Notes: generated by a model not told the origin, from the sequence alone. Positions 25,471-34,890 are shown, counted from the stretch's first letter. The stretch is 42,716 bases of DNA from Anaeromyxobacter oryzisoli (GCF_022690765.1 NZ_JALCZA010000040.1:1-42716); one strand, 5' to 3'. A program made the numbers and translations.

Positions 25471-27491
25471 ACGTCCTCCACCTCTTCCTCGGCCGCCTCC
25501 GCGGCGCCGGCGACGCGCTCTTCGCGCTCGCGGTCCTCGGGATCGTGCTGCTCCTCGTGACGCCGCTCTCCCCCGCCGCGCTCGACGCCCTCCTCGCGCT
25601 GAACCTCGCCACGGCCGCGACCATCCTGGTGGTCACCCTCTTCGCCCGCGACGCGCTCCGGTTCGCGAGCTTCCCGACCCTGCTCCTCCTCACCACCCTG
25701 TTCCGGCTCGCGCTGAACGTGAGCTCGACGCGGCTCGTGCTCTCCCGCGGCGAGGCCGGGCGGGTCATCGAGGCCTTCGGCCGCGTCGTCGTGCAGGGCG
25801 ACTACGTCGTCGGCGCGGTGGTGTTCGCCATCCTGACCCTCGTCCAGCTCCTGGTGATCGCGAAGGGCGCGGAGCGAGTCGCCGAGGTCGCCGCCCGGTT
25901 CACGCTGGACGCCCTCCCCGGGAAGCAGATGGCCGTGGACGCCGACCTGCGCGCGGGCGCCATCGAGCAGGCGGAGGCGCGGCGCCGCCGGCGCGCGCTC
26001 GAGCGGGAGAGCCAGCTCTACGGGGCGATGGACGGCGCCCTCAAGTTCGTGAAGGGCGACGCCATCGCGGGCGTCGCCATCGTGCTCGTGAACGTCGCCG
26101 GCGGGCTCGTCGCCGGCATGCTCCGGGGGATGGACGCGGGCGAGGCGGCGCGGCGTTACACGCTCCTCGCCATCGGCGACGGCCTCGTCTCCCAGCTCCC
26201 GGCGCTGCTCGTCGCAGTGTCGGCCGGCGTGGCGGTGACGCGCGTCGCGGCGGAGGAGGAGGGCGCGAGCCTGCCCGCCGAGATCGGGCGCCAGCTCCTC
26301 GCGCACCCGGCCGCCCTCGGCGCCGTGGCGGCGCTCCTCGGGGGGCTCGCCCTCGCGCCGGAGAGGAGGAGGAACGGCGGGGCCGCCTTCGGCGCCCACC
26401 GGCTCGCCCGGCGCCGCGCCGGGGCCGGGTCCGGCGCCGGGCCCGCGCGCCCCTCCGCGCCGGACGCGGCGGACGCAGGCGAGGACGACCCCTACCCTCC
26501 TCCGGCGCCGGTCGTGGTCGAGCTCGCGGACGACCTGCTGGCGCTCGCGCGCGACGGCGGGTTCGCGTCCGAGGGGCTCGCCGGGCTGCGCGAGGCGCTC
26601 TGGCGCGACCTCGGCGTCCGCCTCCCGGGGATCGCGATCCGCCGCGCGGCCGCGCCGGCCGGGACCTGGCGCCTCCTCGTGGACGAGGTCGCCGCGGGGT
26701 CGGGCCGTGCGCCCGCGGACGAGGTGGTCGCCCTCGCGCCCCCCGACGACCTCGCGCTGGTCGGGATCGCGAGCGCTCCCGAGCTCGACCCGGTGACCGG
26801 CCGGACGGTCTGCGTCGTCGGCACGGCCGACGCGTCACGCGCGGCGGCGCTCGGGCCGATCCGCGGCCCCCTCGAGCGCGTCCTCGCCGGGGCCGCCGGT
26901 GCGCTCGCCGCCAACGCCGCCGACCTCGTGGGGGTGCAGGAGGTGCAGGTGCTGCTCGACGCGCTCGAGCCCGCCGCGCCCGCGCTCGTGCGCGAGGCGT
27001 CCCGCCAGCTCCCCGCGCCGCTCCTCGCCGACGTCCTCCGCCGGCTCCTCCAGGAGCGCGTCTCGGTGCGCCCCCTGCGGACCATCCTCGAGGCGCTGCT
27101 CGAGGCGGGAGGCGCGCCGCGGGGTCCCGCCGCGTTGACGGAGGCGGCCCGGAGGGCGCTGCGGCGCCACCTCGCGGAGGTTCATGCGGGAGAGGGGCCC
27201 CTCCCAGCCCTGCTCCTCGATCCGGCCGCCGAGCGATCCCTTCGCGAGGCGATCGCCGGGGAGGCGATCGCGCTCGACCCGGCGGTCGGGGCGGCGCTGC
27301 TCGAGTCCGTCGGGGCGCAGCTCGACGCGCACCGGGATCCCCCGGTCCTGCTCGTGAGCCCCGATCTGCGCCGGCCGCTGCGCGCCTTCCTCGCGGCGCG
27401 CTGGCCCCGGATCGCGGTCCTCGCGTACGAGGAGCTTCCGCCCGAGCTCGCGATCCGGCCCCTGGGTCGGATCGAGCTCGGCGCGGCGTGA
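25467..27491 (+). CDS. sctV: Type III secretion major export protein SctV
   Basis: 674 residues of the FlhA/SctV (FHIPEP) family. The membrane domain covers about 1-310, with conserved LLLTTLFRLALNVSSTRLVL and a FHIPEP-type loop (ARFTLDALPGKQMAVDADLR). A Pro/Ala linker leads to the cytosolic ring domain (about 345-674). It forms a nonameric ring that receives chaperone-substrate complexes. GTG 25467 overlaps sctU by 4 nt. Last gene of the cluster in this window; a two-sided hairpin follows. Confidence 0.96.
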   Translation: MNVLHLFLGRLRGAGDALFALAVLGIVLLLVTPLSPAALDALLALNLATAATILVVTLFARDALRFASFPTLLLLTTLFRLALNVSSTRLVLSRGEAGRVIEAFGRVVVQGDYVVGAVVFAILTLVQLLVIAKGAERVAEVAARFTLDALPGKQMAVDADLRAGAIEQAEARRRRRALERESQLYGAMDGALKFVKGDAIAGVAIVLVNVAGGLVAGMLRGMDAGEAARRYTLLAIGDGLVSQLPALLVAVSAGVAVTRVAAEEEGASLPAEIGRQLLAHPAALGAVAALLGGLALAPERRRNGGAAFGAHRLARRRAGAGSGAGPARPSAPDAADAGEDDPYPPPAPVVVELADDLLALARDGGFASEGLAGLREALWRDLGVRLPGIAIRRAAAPAGTWRLLVDEVAAGSGRAPADEVVALAPPDDLALVGIASAPELDPVTGRTVCVVGTADASRAAALGPIRGPLERVLAGAAGALAANAADLVGVQEVQVLLDALEPAAPALVREASRQLPAPLLADVLRRLLQERVSVRPLRTILEALLEAGGAPRGPAALTEAARRALRRHLAEVHAGEGPLPALLLDPAAERSLREAIAGEAIALDPAVGAALLESVGAQLDAHRDPPVLLVSPDLRRPLRAFLAARWPRIAVLAYEELPPELAIRPLGRIELGAA

Positions 27492-27498
27492 CATGGAG

Positions 27499-27532
27499 CG
27501 GCCCGCCCGCTCGCGAGGAGCGGCGCGGGCCG
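27499..27532. terminator. Two-way hairpin between sctV and the HU/IHF gene
   Basis: CGGCCCGC-CCGCTC, loop GCGAG, GAGCGG-c-GCGGGCCG: 14 base pairs with one bulged C. It lies 8 nt beyond the sctV stop and 36 nt beyond the HU gene stop on the other strand. No U-tract, but stable enough to separate two convergent transcripts. Confidence 0.6.
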
Positions 27533-27567
27533 GTCGTGAGAAGTCGCGAGGTTAGGTGAAGGATCCG

Positions 27568-27954
27568 TCAGACGCCGGCGGCCACGGGCGGCGTCCCCTC
27601 GGGCGTGCCCTGGTTCTCGCCCGGCGTGGTCTCCCCGCTCCCCTCGGGCTTCGCGCCCTCGGGCTTCGTCAGGAGATCCGGACGGTTCACGCGGTCGCGC
27701 AGCTCCTTGCCGGTCCGGAACAGGATCCCGCGCTTCGGCTTCACCGGAATCACCTCTCCGGTCTTGGGGTTGCGCCCCTGGTAGCCGTCGTAGTGCTTCA
27801 CGTGGAAGGCGCCCAGGCCACGGATCTCGATGTTCTCGCCCTTGCAGAGCGCATCTTTCATCGAGTCGAAGATCGTCTCGATGGTGGCTTCCGCCTGCTT
27901 CTGCGTCACACCACGCTTCACGACGAGGATGTTGATGAGGTCCGACTTCAGCAT
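27568..27954 (-). CDS. HU/IHF-family DNA-bending protein with acidic/Pro tail
   Basis: 128 residues. About 1-92 is a complete HU/IHF fold: MLKSDLINILVVKRGVTQKQ, the helix GENIEIRGLGAFHVKHY and the DNA-binding arm GRNPKTGEVIPVKPKRG. The remaining 36 residues are a Gly/Pro/Glu-rich tail. The family bends DNA as a dimer. Features of the arm and core fit IHF-like proteins slightly better than HU, but the alpha/beta type is not certain. This is of interest because IHF often helps sigma-54 activators reach distant promoters. The ATG at 27954 is where conservation begins. It has its own promoter. Confidence 0.93.
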   Translation of the reverse strand: MLKSDLINILVVKRGVTQKQAEATIETIFDSMKDALCKGENIEIRGLGAFHVKHYDGYQGRNPKTGEVIPVKPKRGILFRTGKELRDRVNRPDLLTKPEGAKPEGSGETTPGENQGTPEGTPPVAAGV

Positions 27955-28011
27955 CGGCGCTCCGAGATCGCTTGCGGCCCCCGCCCATGGCGAGCCGATC
28001 GGGATGCGCAA

Positions 28012-28040
28012 AGCCTAGCCGAAGGCTCCGAAATCAGCAA
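28012..28040 (-). promoter_or_regulatory. Sigma-70 promoter of the HU/IHF gene
   Basis: TTGCTG (28035-28040), 17-nt spacer, TAGGCT (28012-28017). Four of six bases fit each consensus box. Transcription should start near 28005, about 50 nt before the ATG at 27954. Confidence 0.55.
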
Positions 28041-28098
28041 GGGTTCCACGGGCATGCGTAGTTCCGGGCCCGTTCGGGGTCGGGCGAGGCGCCACGGC

Positions 28099-29424
28099 TC
28101 AGCGCGTCGGGACCGGCCGGGCCCCCGCCTGATCGGGGGGTGGCGGTCGGATCATCCGGTCGGTATCGCCCCGCTCCGAGGCCCGTTCCTGGTCGCAGAG
28201 CGCCCGGAACGTCACCGTCTCGAGATCTCCGGCAGCCCGCTGCTCTATCCCATCCAGAACACTCGCCAACACCCCGGCGCTGCTGCCGCCCGCCCCCTTG
28301 GTGATCCGGCGGGGACCCGCGGCCGCCTGTCGCACATCCCAAAGGGTGAGCCTCTCGAGCGGCCTGGAGGGCACCAGGCCGCCATCGGCGACGGCGAGGA
28401 TCAGCCCATGTTGCCGCAGCGCCGAGATGGCGTCCCCCGCCTGATCGGCCGCGACCGCGAGACGCGTCGCGAGCTGGCCCGAGTCGGGTGCCGGCCGCCC
28501 CTCGTCGTAGGCGCGCGCCACGATCAGCAGCGCCTGCCCGGCGAGGAGCTCTCGGCTCACCCGGGAGCCGCCGTTCCCCGCCCCGATCAGCGTGGAGGCG
28601 TACTGGACGACGTAGGCGAGCCGGGCTCCGAAGAGCAGGATCGTCCACGACACGAACAGCCAGAACAGGAAGATCGGCACCGCCGCCACCGAGCCGTAGA
28701 TGGCGTGGTACCGGAAGATCTTCGCGACCGCGAAGGTGTAGCCCCACTTCGCGAGCTCCCACGCGACGCCGGCCGCCAGACCGCCGGCGAGCGCGGCGGT
28801 CGGGCGCACCCGCGCGTTCGGGACGACCTGGAACAGGAGCGCGAAGAACGCGCTGGTGAGGACGGTCGAGGCGATCACCGCCAGCGCCTGGATCCCGGTG
28901 CTCGCGAAGAACGTCCGCGTCGCGTGGCCCAGGGTCACGGAGCCGGCGAGGAGGAGCGGGCCGAGGGTGAGGCCGAACCAGTAGATCACCCCCTGCTGCG
29001 CGAGGGAGCGGCGCCGCTTGATGCCCCAGACGTCGTTCACCGCCCGCTCGACGTTCGAGAAGAGCGTGACCGCGGACCAGACGAGCAGCGCGCCGCCGAC
29101 GAGCCCGGCGCTGGTCGCGTGGGCGTTGCGGATGAAGCGGTCGAGGTAGGGCCCGATGGTGGACTGGGCCCCGACGGCGAGGTTCTCGAACAGGAACTCG
29201 TGGACCCGATCGGCGATCCGCTCGGTCCCGGTGAAGGCCTGCATCACCGAGAACGCGACGACCAGCGCCGGCACGAGGGCGAAGAGCGAGATGTACGTGA
29301 GCGCCATCGCCCGGAGGCGGACGCTCTCGACCTCGATGACGTGGAGCGCGGTCTCGATCGCGCCGGACGCGTTCCGGGCCCAGCGCCGGATCCGCACGCC
29401 GGGACCGTCCGCATCCGCTGCCAT
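28099..29424 (-). CDS. YihY/BrkB-family inner-membrane protein
   Basis: 441 residues. The N-terminal about 290 residues form the YihY/BrkB domain with about six membrane segments; conserved pieces are ALTYISLFALVPALVVAFSV, then SAVTLFSNVERAVNDVWGIK and WTILLFGARLAYVVQYA. This family was once misnamed RNase BN; its transport function is unsettled. The C-terminal 130 residues form a soluble, winged-helix-like extension common in proteobacterial members. The ATG at 29424 overlaps the RNase E/G stop (TGATG); a GTG at 29427 is an alternative. It is translationally coupled to RNase E/G. Confidence 0.88.
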   Translation of the reverse strand: MAADADGPGVRIRRWARNASGAIETALHVIEVESVRLRAMALTYISLFALVPALVVAFSVMQAFTGTERIADRVHEFLFENLAVGAQSTIGPYLDRFIRNAHATSAGLVGGALLVWSAVTLFSNVERAVNDVWGIKRRRSLAQQGVIYWFGLTLGPLLLAGSVTLGHATRTFFASTGIQALAVIASTVLTSAFFALLFQVVPNARVRPTAALAGGLAAGVAWELAKWGYTFAVAKIFRYHAIYGSVAAVPIFLFWLFVSWTILLFGARLAYVVQYASTLIGAGNGGSRVSRELLAGQALLIVARAYDEGRPAPDSGQLATRLAVAADQAGDAISALRQHGLILAVADGGLVPSRPLERLTLWDVRQAAAGPRRITKGAGGSSAGVLASVLDGIEQRAAGDLETVTFRALCDQERASERGDTDRMIRPPPPDQAGARPVPTR

Positions 29425-31805
29425 CACGCCTTCTCGCCGCCCGAGCCCGCCGAGCTCGCGGCCGGGTCCGCCGCGGCGTTCGCCCCGCCGGAGGTCGCCG
29501 GCGCGGCCTGCTCCACGCCGCCGCGGTTCCGGTCCTGCCCGCCGCCGCGGTCGCCCCGGCGCTCCCGCCCGCGCCGCTCCCGGTTCCCGCCGCCGCCACC
29601 ACCCTGCTCGGCGCGCTCCTGGCGGCCGTAGATGTCGAACTGCTCCTGGTGGTAGCCGTTCTGCGTCTTCACCTGGATCGTCTTGTTGAAGCGGTCCATC
29701 AGGTAGCGCAGCTCGTCCCGCTCGGTGTTCTGGAGGATGCGCGCGACCTCGGGGTGGCAGTTCACCACCAGCACGGGCTCCGGGAAGTGCGGCGCCTCGC
29801 GGCGGATCTCGCGGAAGATCTCGTACGCGACGGTGATCTTCGACTTCACGTGCCCCTTGCCCTCACAGTAGCTGCAGGGCTCCATCATCATCCGGGTGAC
29901 CGACTCGCGGACGCGCTTGCGCGTCATCTCCACGAGGCCGAGCTCGGAGATCTTGAGGACGTTGGTCTTGGCCTTGTCCCGCCCCAGCGCGTCCTGCAAG
30001 GCCTTGAAGACCTTCTCGCGGTTCTGGGCCTTGTCCATGTCGATGAAGTCGATGATGATGATGCCGCCGATGTTGCGCAGCCGGAGCTGGTAGACGATCT
30101 CCTTCGCCGCCTCGACGTTGATCTTGGTGATCGTCTCCTCGAGGTTCTTCTTCCCGACGTAGCGCCCCGAGTTGACGTCGATGGCGGTGAGCGCCTCGGC
30201 CTGGTCGATGATCAGGTAGCCGCCGCTCTTGAGCCAGACCTTGCGCTGGCTCGCGCGCTTGAGCTCCTGCTCGATGCCGTACGCGTCGAAGATCGGCTCC
30301 TTCTCCGCGTAGTACTCGATCTGGCTCTCGAGGTGCGGCGCCTGCTCGCGCACGAAGCGCAGGATCCGCTCGTACTCGTCCTGGTCGTCGATGACGAGCT
30401 TGCCGACGTCGGCCGTGAAGAGGTCGCGCGTCGCGCGGAGGATGAGGTCGAGGTCGCCGTGCAGCAGGGCCGGGGCGGAGACCTTGTCCTTCGTCCGGAT
30501 GATCTCGTTCCAGACCTGGATGAGGAAGCGGATGTCGGCCTCGAGCTTCGCGGCCTCGACGTTCTCGGCGACCGTGCGGACGATGAACCCGGTGCCCTCG
30601 GGGCGCATCCGGTCCACGATCTCGCGCAGGCGCCGGCGCTCGCCGTCCTTCTCGATCCGCCGCGAGATGCCGATGTGATCGACCGTCGGCATGAAGACGA
30701 GGTGGCGGCCCGGGAGCGAGATGTGGCTCGTGATTCGGGCGCCCTTCGTCCCGATCGGATCCTTCGCGACCTGGACGATCACCTCCTGGCCCTCCTTGAG
30801 GAGGTCCTGGATGTTCTTCGGCTCCTTCGAGCGCTTCTCGTCGCGGTGCCCGTTGCGACCGCCGCGATCGCGCTCGCCGCGCTCGCGCCCCTCGCGCCGG
30901 CCGCGCTCCTCGCGCCGCCGGCCCTCGCGCTCGCGATCCCCGCGCGCCTCGCGGGCGGACTCGCGCCCGGGCGCCTGGATCCGGTCCTTCTCCGGAGCGA
31001 CCTCCGGCGCCGGCGCGACGGCGACCGACGGCTCGGCCGGCGTCGCGGCGGTCTCGGCGGCGGCAGTCGACGGCTCGACCGCGGCGGCCGGCGCCTCGGC
31101 CGGGGCGGCGGCAGGCTGCGACGCGACCTCGCTCGTGGCGGTCGAGGCGGCGTCGGCGAGCTGGGGAACGGGGAGGCCGGGGACTGCGGGGACCGGCTCC
31201 ATCCCCACCGCCCGCGTGAGCGGAATCGGGGTGAGCGGGGGCGGCAGCTCGGCCTCGCCCGCCGGAGCGGCTGCCTCGGGAGCGGCGACGCTCGCGGCCT
31301 GCGCTGCCGACGGCTCCGTCGCGACCGCGCCCTCGGCGGGGACCGCGGCCGCCGCGACCTCGGAGACGGGCGCAGGGGCGCCCTCGGAAACGGGCGCAGG
31401 AGCGCCCTCGGATGCGGGCGCGCCCTCGCCGGCCGCCGTGGGAGCCGGAGGCTCCGCGACGACGAGCCGGGCGCGCTCCTCGGCCTGCTCCGCCTCCTCC
31501 TCCGTCGGGACCTCGGGCACCTCCGCGCGGTGCTCGCCCTCGGTGAGCTCGAACTCCTCCGAGAAGTCCGGGTCGCCGTAGACGTCGCCGACGTACAGGA
31601 AGGCGGCCTTCTCGAGGCCGATGTCCACGAAGGCGGCCTGCATGCCGGGGAGCACGCGGACCACCCGCCCCTTGTAGATGTTGCCGACGATCCCCTGCTC
31701 GCGCTTCCGCTCGAGGTAGTACTCGTGGATCGTCCCGCTCTCGACCAGCGCCACGCGCGTCTCCGCGCCGGCGGCGTTGATCACCAGGATGCTGTTGCCC
31801 GCCAT
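29424..31805 (-). CDS. Ribonuclease E/G with a large insertion in the S1 domain
   Basis: 793 residues. Endonuclease of RNA decay and rRNA processing. The S1 domain begins normally (EQGIVGNIYKGRVVRVLPGM, AAFVDIGLEKAAFLYVGDV) and then is broken by about 250 residues of Ala/Pro/Glu- and later Arg/Glu-rich sequence (about 85-335), with short repeats such as SEGAPAPVSEGAPAPVSE. The S1 fold resumes at LLKEGQEVIVQVAKDPIGTK. The catalytic DNase I-like part is intact, with the metal-binding aspartates in AIDVNSGRYVG and IIIDFIDMD, and the Zn-link Cys pair in CSYC. The C-terminus is Gly/Arg-rich. The radical SAM gene lies 189 nt upstream, a common neighbourhood. Whether it is called RNase G or E depends on the missing long scaffold domain. 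Confidence 0.93.
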   Translation of the reverse strand: MAGNSILVINAAGAETRVALVESGTIHEYYLERKREQGIVGNIYKGRVVRVLPGMQAAFVDIGLEKAAFLYVGDVYGDPDFSEEFELTEGEHRAEVPEVPTEEEAEQAEERARLVVAEPPAPTAAGEGAPASEGAPAPVSEGAPAPVSEVAAAAVPAEGAVATEPSAAQAASVAAPEAAAPAGEAELPPPLTPIPLTRAVGMEPVPAVPGLPVPQLADAASTATSEVASQPAAAPAEAPAAAVEPSTAAAETAATPAEPSVAVAPAPEVAPEKDRIQAPGRESAREARGDREREGRRREERGRREGRERGERDRGGRNGHRDEKRSKEPKNIQDLLKEGQEVIVQVAKDPIGTKGARITSHISLPGRHLVFMPTVDHIGISRRIEKDGERRRLREIVDRMRPEGTGFIVRTVAENVEAAKLEADIRFLIQVWNEIIRTKDKVSAPALLHGDLDLILRATRDLFTADVGKLVIDDQDEYERILRFVREQAPHLESQIEYYAEKEPIFDAYGIEQELKRASQRKVWLKSGGYLIIDQAEALTAIDVNSGRYVGKKNLEETITKINVEAAKEIVYQLRLRNIGGIIIIDFIDMDKAQNREKVFKALQDALGRDKAKTNVLKISELGLVEMTRKRVRESVTRMMMEPCSYCEGKGHVKSKITVAYEIFREIRREAPHFPEPVLVVNCHPEVARILQNTERDELRYLMDRFNKTIQVKTQNGYHQEQFDIYGRQERAEQGGGGGGNRERRGRERRGDRGGGQDRNRGGVEQAAPATSGGANAAADPAASSAGSGGEKA

Positions 31806-31994
31806 GGGTCACCTCTCTCGCCCCGGCGAGGCGCGGGGAGAGCGAGGCCCCAACCGGCGGGCCACGATCGCGTGCGCCCCGGTGGTGCCGGGCGCCTCGG
31901 ATCGGCTGTCGAGCTCACGCTCAAAGCTTCGCGTCTCCTCGCGCCCGGCGGCCGCGTCGTTGTTCGCGGCACCAGCGGGGCGCGTTCGTTTCCT

Positions 31995-34679
31995 TCAGGC
32001 GTCTACGTAGCGAGGCGCGCGGGGCTGCCCTCCGGGGCTCTGCCCGCTCCTCGCGAAGCTCACGCCTTCCTTCAGAACCTTCACTCCCTGGGGCGGCATC
32101 CCGTCACCGAAGATGGCCGCCAGCACCTCGGCTGGCTTGGCGCTCCCCGACGGATCCGCCCTCAAGCTGAACGCGACCGACCCCGCACCTTCGACCGCGA
32201 GGTGTGTCACGATTTCCTTCAAGTCTATCTCCCTTCCCTTCCTCGCCGCGACCTTCTGGTTGCGGCCACGGTGGCGGCTCTTCGGGGCGGCCGCCCGGGT
32301 GACGAGCGCCCGGTCGGCCTCCTGGAACGCGGCCACCCGCGCTGCCAACGCCGCATCGTCCCAGATTTCCACAGGGAAGTCGGCGCGGTAATGGACGGCA
32401 CGCTGCGCCTCGGAGATCGACGGCGCCCGCGGATCGAGCAGCGTCGCCTCGTCCGCCCGTAACCCCTCCGGGAGCTGTGCGGCAAGCTGCCGCAGAACCT
32501 CGGCCGGCTCGGCCGGGCCGACGAGCTCCAGGTCGAGGTGCTCGCAGACGCTCTCGACGCCGACCGGCAGCGCCGGTCCGAAGGAGACGCGCGGCTTCGG
32601 GTGGAAGCCCTGCGAGTACGCGACCGGGAGGCCGGCCCGGCGGATCGCCCGGAGCAGCGCGTGCATGGTCTCGAGGTGCGACAGCGCCACCAGGCGGCCG
32701 AGCTTTGCGTAGCGAACGCGCACGAACGAGCGGGTCGCCGGCTCGGGCGACCGCGGGGGCGCGGGCGGCTCCGGGACGTAGTCCTTCGCCTCGTAGATCC
32801 GGTTCTTCACCACGCGGTGGTCGCAGGCCCCGCAGACGGTGCACGGGCCGCTCACGCAGTCGCGGACCTCCTCCAGGCCGCGCGAGGCCGCGAGCTGCTT
32901 CGCCAGGTAGCCCTTCGTGACGCCGCAGTCGATCCGATCCCAGGGCAGGACCTCGTCGAGGCCGCGCCGGCGGTGGGCGAACCAGTCGAGCCCGACGCCG
33001 TGCTCGCGCTCGCAGGCCTCGAACGCGGCGATCCAGCGCCCCTCGTCGAACCACTCGGTCCAGCCGTCGAGCCGCTGGCCCATGCGGTAGGCGGCGAGGA
33101 CGGCGGTGCCGGCGCGGCGGTCGCCGAGCGCGAGCGCCCCCTCGATCGACGACTGGCGCGAGTCGTGCGGCTTGAACTGGATCGCGCCGCTCCGGCCGCC
33201 GAGCGCGGCGGTGACGAGCCCCTGCCGCCGCCGCGTCTCCGCGGGGGAGATCATCGGCTCCCACTGGAACGGCGTGAAGGGCTTCGGGACGAAGGTGGAC
33301 GCGCCGAGGTGGATCGCCACCGAGCCCTGCCCCTTCGGCAGCGCGCGCCGCGCCACGGAGAGGCACCGCCGCGCGAGCTCCGCGATCGCGATCACGTCCT
33401 CGTCCCGCTCCTCGGGGAGCCCGATCATGAAGTAGAGCTTCAGGAGCGACCAGCCGTTCGAGAAGATCGACTCGACGGCCCGGAGCAGGTCCTCCTCGCG
33501 GTTGCCCTTGTTGATCACCGCGCGCATCCGCTCCGTCGCCGCCTCCGGCGCGAGCGTGAACCCCGTCTTCCGGATGCGCCCGATCCGCTCCGCGAGGGCG
33601 TCGCTCATCGTCTCGGTGCGGAGCGACGGCAGGCTCAGCGCGATCTTCTCGCCCTCCCAGCGGGCGAGGAGATCGTCGAGGAGCGGGTTCAGCGGGGCGT
33701 AGTCGCCGGAGGAGAGCGACAGGAGGCCGACCTCCTCGTAGCCGGAGGCCCTGAGCCCGACCTCCGCGAGGTGGAGCACCTGCTTCGGATCGCGCTGCCG
33801 GGTCGGCCGCGTGATCATGCCGACCTGGCAGAAGCGGCAGCCGCGGGTGCACCCGCGCTGGAGCTCGACGGGCAGGCGGTCGTGCACCGTCTGCATGAAG
33901 GGCACGAGGGGGCGGGAGTACGCGGTGGTCGGGAGCGCGTTCAGGTCCGGCATCAGCCGGCGCACGACCTGCTCGTACCCGGGGAGGAGCGGCTCGAGGG
34001 CGGCGAGGGTCCGGCTCGCCGGGTCGTACACCGGCCGGAAGAAGGATGGGACGTAGACGCCCGGGATCCGCGCGAGCCGCTCGAGCAGCTCGCGCCGGGT
34101 CGCGCCGCCGCGGCGGAACCCGCTCGCCGCGACCGCGTCGGCGATCTCGAGCGAGACCTCCTCGCCCTCCCCCACCGCGAAGCAGTCGAAGAAGTCGGCG
34201 ACCGGCTCCGGGTTGTAGGCGCACGGCCCGCCGCCCACCACCAGCGGCTCCGAGTCGCCGCGCGCGCGGGCGAGGAGCGGGATGCCGGAGAGGTCCAGGA
34301 GCGCGAGCGCGCTCGTGTAGGCGAGCTCGAACTGGAGGGTGATCCCGAGGACGTCGAAGTCCCGGACCGGCGCGCGGGACTCGAGCGTGAACAGCGGGTA
34401 CCCGGCCTCGCGGAGCATGCCCTCCATGTCCGGCCACGGCAGGAACACCCGCTCGCACGCGACGTCGGCCCGGTCGTTGAGGAGGTGGTAGAGGAGCCTG
34501 AACCCCAGGTTCGACATCCCGACCTCGTAGGTGTCGGGGAACGCCAGGGCGAACCGGACCCGGGCGGCGTCGAGGTCCTTGCGCACCGCGCCGAACTCGA
34601 CGCCGACGTAGCGGGAAGGCTTCTGGGCGCGCAGGACGAGGGCGTCGAGCGCGGCTTCGGAGGGGAGCTCGGTCTTCAT
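31995..34679 (-). CDS. Radical SAM protein fused to DUF2344 (TIGR03960-TIGR03936)
   Basis: 894 residues. The first 620 belong to the TIGR03960 radical SAM family: a B12-binding-like N-terminus, then the 4Fe-4S triad GCTRGCRFCQVG (CxxxCxxC), and a Cys-rich segment (CVSGPCTVCGACDH) near 600. The last about 230 residues form the DUF2344/TIGR03936 domain (VRYAKLGRLVALSHLETMHA, AYSQGFHPKPRVSFGPALP). Both parts are usually encoded side by side or fused next to RNase E/G and rplU, as here. The reaction is unknown; RNA or ribosome-related modification is suspected from the neighbourhood. ATG 34679 (MKTELPSEAALDALV) is preferred over a GTG at 34727. Confidence 0.9.
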   Translation of the reverse strand: MKTELPSEAALDALVLRAQKPSRYVGVEFGAVRKDLDAARVRFALAFPDTYEVGMSNLGFRLLYHLLNDRADVACERVFLPWPDMEGMLREAGYPLFTLESRAPVRDFDVLGITLQFELAYTSALALLDLSGIPLLARARGDSEPLVVGGGPCAYNPEPVADFFDCFAVGEGEEVSLEIADAVAASGFRRGGATRRELLERLARIPGVYVPSFFRPVYDPASRTLAALEPLLPGYEQVVRRLMPDLNALPTTAYSRPLVPFMQTVHDRLPVELQRGCTRGCRFCQVGMITRPTRQRDPKQVLHLAEVGLRASGYEEVGLLSLSSGDYAPLNPLLDDLLARWEGEKIALSLPSLRTETMSDALAERIGRIRKTGFTLAPEAATERMRAVINKGNREEDLLRAVESIFSNGWSLLKLYFMIGLPEERDEDVIAIAELARRCLSVARRALPKGQGSVAIHLGASTFVPKPFTPFQWEPMISPAETRRRQGLVTAALGGRSGAIQFKPHDSRQSSIEGALALGDRRAGTAVLAAYRMGQRLDGWTEWFDEGRWIAAFEACEREHGVGLDWFAHRRRGLDEVLPWDRIDCGVTKGYLAKQLAASRGLEEVRDCVSGPCTVCGACDHRVVKNRIYEAKDYVPEPPAPPRSPEPATRSFVRVRYAKLGRLVALSHLETMHALLRAIRRAGLPVAYSQGFHPKPRVSFGPALPVGVESVCEHLDLELVGPAEPAEVLRQLAAQLPEGLRADEATLLDPRAPSISEAQRAVHYRADFPVEIWDDAALAARVAAFQEADRALVTRAAAPKSRHRGRNQKVAARKGREIDLKEIVTHLAVEGAGSVAFSLRADPSGSAKPAEVLAAIFGDGMPPQGVKVLKEGVSFARSGQSPGGQPRAPRYVDA

Positions 34680-34771
34680 GGGCCTCGCCGGGCCGCGGGT
34701 TCGAGCCGCGTGTCGCCCGTCGCTCACGTCGTAACCCGCGGGATCCGGATGGGAATCCGGTGGGGCGGGGG

Positions 34772-34800
34772 ATCTACCACGCCGGTCCCCGCCGCCACAA
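34772..34800 (-). promoter_or_regulatory. Possible sigma-70 promoter of the radical SAM-rng-yihY operon
   Basis: TTGTGG (34795-34800), 17-nt spacer, GTAGAT (34772-34777). The -35 box fits four of six and the -10 box four of six. It lies about 90 nt upstream of the ATG at 34679. Confidence 0.45.
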
Positions 34801-34890
34801 CATTTCGCCCGTGCCGGTGGGCGGGCGGAGGCGCCGGGGAGCGCCGATCGCCCGTGGGCTCGAGCCGCCGCCCGGTCCCCTACCGGAGCC

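Noticed and set aside
19115-27491. Reading the cluster as flagellar (fliN-O-P-Q-R-flhB-flhA)
   Set aside because: The gene order is flagellar, but the ring gene encodes a 238-residue lipoprotein of SctJ type rather than FliF, a rod-like YscI-type gene precedes it, and no hook, rod or flagellin genes are present.
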